Below, piece after piece: positions 61,468 to 64,000 of a stretch of 64,000 nucleotides of DNA. Source of the stretch: Siphonodentalium dalli. Lineage: Eukaryota; Mollusca; Scaphopoda; Gadilida; Siphonodentaliidae. The stretch lies in NCBI GenBank assembly GCA_032622095.1, contig CP136063.1, positions 215,777,982 to 215,841,981 of the forward strand, written 5' to 3'. The notes beneath the pieces were generated by a model. That model did not search any database and was not told where the DNA came from. It was given only the letters and a program-made list of their open reading frames with translations. A program made the translations under genes and the position numbers. Within the stretch, counting starts at the first letter, position 1. Each line of letters starts with the position of its first letter.

Positions 61468-62937
61468 TTGTCATTCATCATCATTTTACTTTGCAGAATG
61501 TATTGAGGGAAATTGATATATGTGTTACATGTTTGTATGTTGTAAAAGGCATTTGGAGTGTAAATTAAACTTCAGTCATTGCTACTTCTCCCTGATAAAG
61601 TTCACTTCTCCCTAATAACCAAGCAACCAATTTGAAACCACTTACATATAGGCTTGTCGCTGAATGGTATATGATTTAATTTGATATTAGCTATATGCAT
61701 CATTTACAACAACATCTTGATCGAGCTATAACATAAGGGTGGTATGACTTTTCTTAGTAGAGTTGTACAATTAATCTGTTACACAGATTTCTTTCTGGTT
61801 GGTGTGATAACTGACACAGTATCAACTAATTTTATTGTTCTTATGTACGTTTATATTTTGTAAAAATATCTTAATAACAGTATCTAGTTAAAACTCTAGT
61901 GATATTAAAAGTGCTCTAAAATATTTTAGTGGAGTGATAACCCTTAAAGATACAGCAGCGTTGGCGGTGGTATGCTGTTAAAATATTCTCCTCCATCAAA
62001 AACCGCCATAAACAGAAAGAATAGTAAAATATAGACAGACATTGTTCTTATACCAATCAGAAATATGGCATAAACAGTATGTTATTGGCAAATATTTTTC
62101 CTTTGTTATGTAAACAAAAGCAAAAAAATTTACAGAACCTGGTTTTTGTTTTGATCCACATATGGTAAACATAAAGAGCGTTATTTGTTTCTGTTTTCCT
62201 GATATGGAAATAATAAAGAGCGTTTATATCATTTGTGTGTGATTAACCAATAGAATTGAGCTGTGTTATGTAAACAGAAGCACAACTTCTGTAACACGAG
62301 CAGGCTCTTGTTTACGTACACCATTGTATGTCTTGACGACAATATATACTATTATTATGTTTGGCATATGAACAAAACTATATATATTTTAATATTCGTT
62401 CTGTTGATGGCAATTTGAACAAATATGAATATTTCTGCAACGAACGCCGCCCGTGTCTTTAAGGATAGCATATGTCTTCCAAGCCAGTTTATATAAATTC
62501 CCTGGTACAAAATAACATATGATTTGAGGACATCTGTCCAGAATCTTCTATCAATTAATATAAATTTTATATAGACTTGTTCTCGGAATAGTGGCTAATT
62601 TTAAAACAGTTATCTCGCGGAATCGTTTGGAGCATACCAAGAGGGAGAACTCTATCTACCTCAATCAAGGCAACTAAGAGATTTCACCGCAAATTACACT
62701 CGGCTGCATCAGAAATAACCACTTCATTCTTTTGTAGACAAATAGTACATCGAATCTTCAGTTTTATCTGTACTGTACACGCCCATCAGTAAGCCTGGTG
62801 GGGGGGGGGGGGGGCATGATTGGTTTGACACAAAAACTTGTGACTGGGCTTACCTTCAAGGACCCCCCACATACAAAATCTCAGTTTGTATTCATAGTGC
62901 TAATCTAATGTAGTATTTTATATGAATGATGTATATA
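61468..62937. other. Downstream DNA, no gene; aataaagagcg motifs and poly-G
   Basis: cataaagagcgtt and aataaagagcgtt at about 62172 and 62209 echo the 14870-15260 repeats. G run at about 62800-62814. Nothing coding. Confidence 0.45.
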
Positions 62938-63098
62938 GAGGATATCCACACTTTTTCAGTGGATATGGGTTATATCTCATGAGTGATGACAAAAAATTGA
63001 ATTTCCACGAGTGGCTTTAGCCACGAGTGGAAATTCAAATGTTTTGTCATCACAAATGAGATTTAACCCATATCCACTGAAAAAGTGTGGATATTCTG
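62938..63098. repeat. Near-perfect foldback, about 160 bp
   Basis: gatatccacactttttcagt ... its inverse, with arms running through gatgacaaaa and gaatttccacgagtgg to a short apex. No TTAA or TA termini evident. Confidence 0.85.
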
Positions 63099-63426
63099 TT
63101 TGTTATATACTTTAGTTACTTGCCTATGGCCCCCAATGAATGTCAATACATCAGAAATTTCAAGCTGATATCACTCACTAGTGGGATATCACTTATATCT
63201 CACTGCTAAAACCTTATAACTCATGGGCAAGTATATAATAAATTGTTTTATTTAATGAAAACAATTTCTTTTATGTGTTATTAAAATATAAAACAAAGAT
63301 CATCTTATAATGTAATACAGCACTTTGTGAAACACAATGGGGCAGGTTGTATTAAACAGTTTGCAATGGAAATTAGGTGGAGTAATACTATATTTGTTGA
63401 TGAATTTTTGTCATCTTCATTGATAG
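63099..63426. other. No gene seen
   Basis: AT-rich DNA with two gggatatcactta/agctgatatcactcac copies around 63170-63200. Confidence 0.35.
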
Positions 63427-63430
63427 TTAA

Positions 63431-63796
63431 AGTGATGTGAATCAATCTGGCAGGGTGATCAAATATAAATGGAGAATATTCTTGTTCAAAGTAGTAATTT
63501 TTACAAATATTATATCCATATTGACAACACACCGTCATTCTTATATATTAATTAAATGCAGTCACTCTCGATGGCGAAATCATTTTCGTTAATTTATCGC
63601 AGACAGATGCGTCCAGAATCGAGTAGTAAATATTTGCAATTGAGTGTAGTTCTGACGATGTTTTCTATGGAATGGTACGGTCCATTTGCTTCAGATTTTC
63701 GGCAATGTTAGTAAAATGCTACATTCCTCCAGTTGGCATAGAGCCTGGTTACTAACTGATCAGTTTCGTGCACCCGAACAAGTACATAATATGTCT
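63431..63796. mobile_element. Family H TTAA element, inverted, complete
   Basis: TTAA at 63427-63430 and 63797-63800; ends agtgatgtgaatcaatc and gtacataatatgtct; inverse of the copy at 48285. Confidence 0.82.
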
Positions 63797-64000
63797 TTAA
63801 CCTGAAATCAATGTATACTTGCCTTCCAAGTTCTAAAAAATGGGGGTGTGCTTATCTTCGAGGACCACCCCGTGATTATTGTGGGAGCAAAAACATAGGC
63901 TGGGCTTATCCTCTGGGATGGGCTTACTGACAAGTGTATACATTATTTTATTCACACAAAAAAAGCTTTTTGTTGTCATGAAATTGAGTTTTATAAAAAT

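Larger units (their letters stand above)
61011..61500 (+). other. Probable IKK 3' UTR start
   Basis: Sequence after the IKK stop. It holds an ATC/CAT microsatellite and a complete family B element. No convincing polyadenylation site was fixed; AATAAA-type hexamers occur later, near 62209. Confidence 0.4.

Overview
This is a eukaryotic, intron-rich, AT-rich window. It holds one confident host gene buried in a very dense field of small transposable elements. The gene is an IKK-alpha/beta-type I-kappa-B kinase on the + strand. Eighteen coding exons (19156-61010) join with every splice phase consistent into a 720-residue protein: kinase domain, ubiquitin-like domain, then a long helical scaffold/dimerisation domain. 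The two activation-loop serines of canonical IKKs are present. The reading frame stops just where the vertebrate NEMO-binding peptide would begin. An acceptor 12 nt before the ATG implies at least one untranslated 5' exon further upstream, which I could not locate.

The organism looks like a marine invertebrate, most likely a mollusc. Reasons: the level of similarity to IKK, the tRNA-derived SINE with a tail like those common in molluscs, and the intronic 'gtccgtccgtc' and 'caccaaatttggta' boilerplate often seen in gastropod and bivalve introns. This assignment is inference.

Layout. 1-19143 is upstream or 5'-UTR-intron DNA made mostly of repeats. It contains a nearly complete Mutator-like element (5432-8791, 9-bp target duplication) with a broken transposase gene and a separate spliced FLYWCH zinc-finger gene on the opposite strand, LINE 3' remnants, a frameshifted THAP-domain fragment, and several TTAA-flanked elements. 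19144-61010 is the IKK gene; its introns carry three non-autonomous hAT elements with perfect 8-bp target duplications, many foldback MITEs, tandem arrays, a 5-kb GC-rich inverted-repeat-bounded island (about 49760-55082) and an inverted second copy of IKK exon 6 inside intron 8. 61011-64000 is 3' UTR and downstream DNA with more repeats.

Repeat families named here: A = foldback of 254 bp (or a longer form of about 460 bp) with ends CAAGCCTTGAAATAG and 8-bp target duplications (hAT-like); B = TTAA-flanked, ends CCCTTTCATGAC, with one or two hairpins built on CTCTTATATATGCGAG; C = foldback of about 213 bp, ends CAGTAATGCCCTAA, flanked by TA (mariner-like); D = about 475 bp, TTAA-flanked, ends AGGTACTCAA; G = about 300 bp, TTAA-flanked, with small palindromes around CGACATATATGTCG; H = about 370 bp, TTAA-flanked, ends AGACATATTATGGAC. 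Several insertions are nested, so their order can be read directly.

No rRNA, intact tRNA or CRISPR array was seen.
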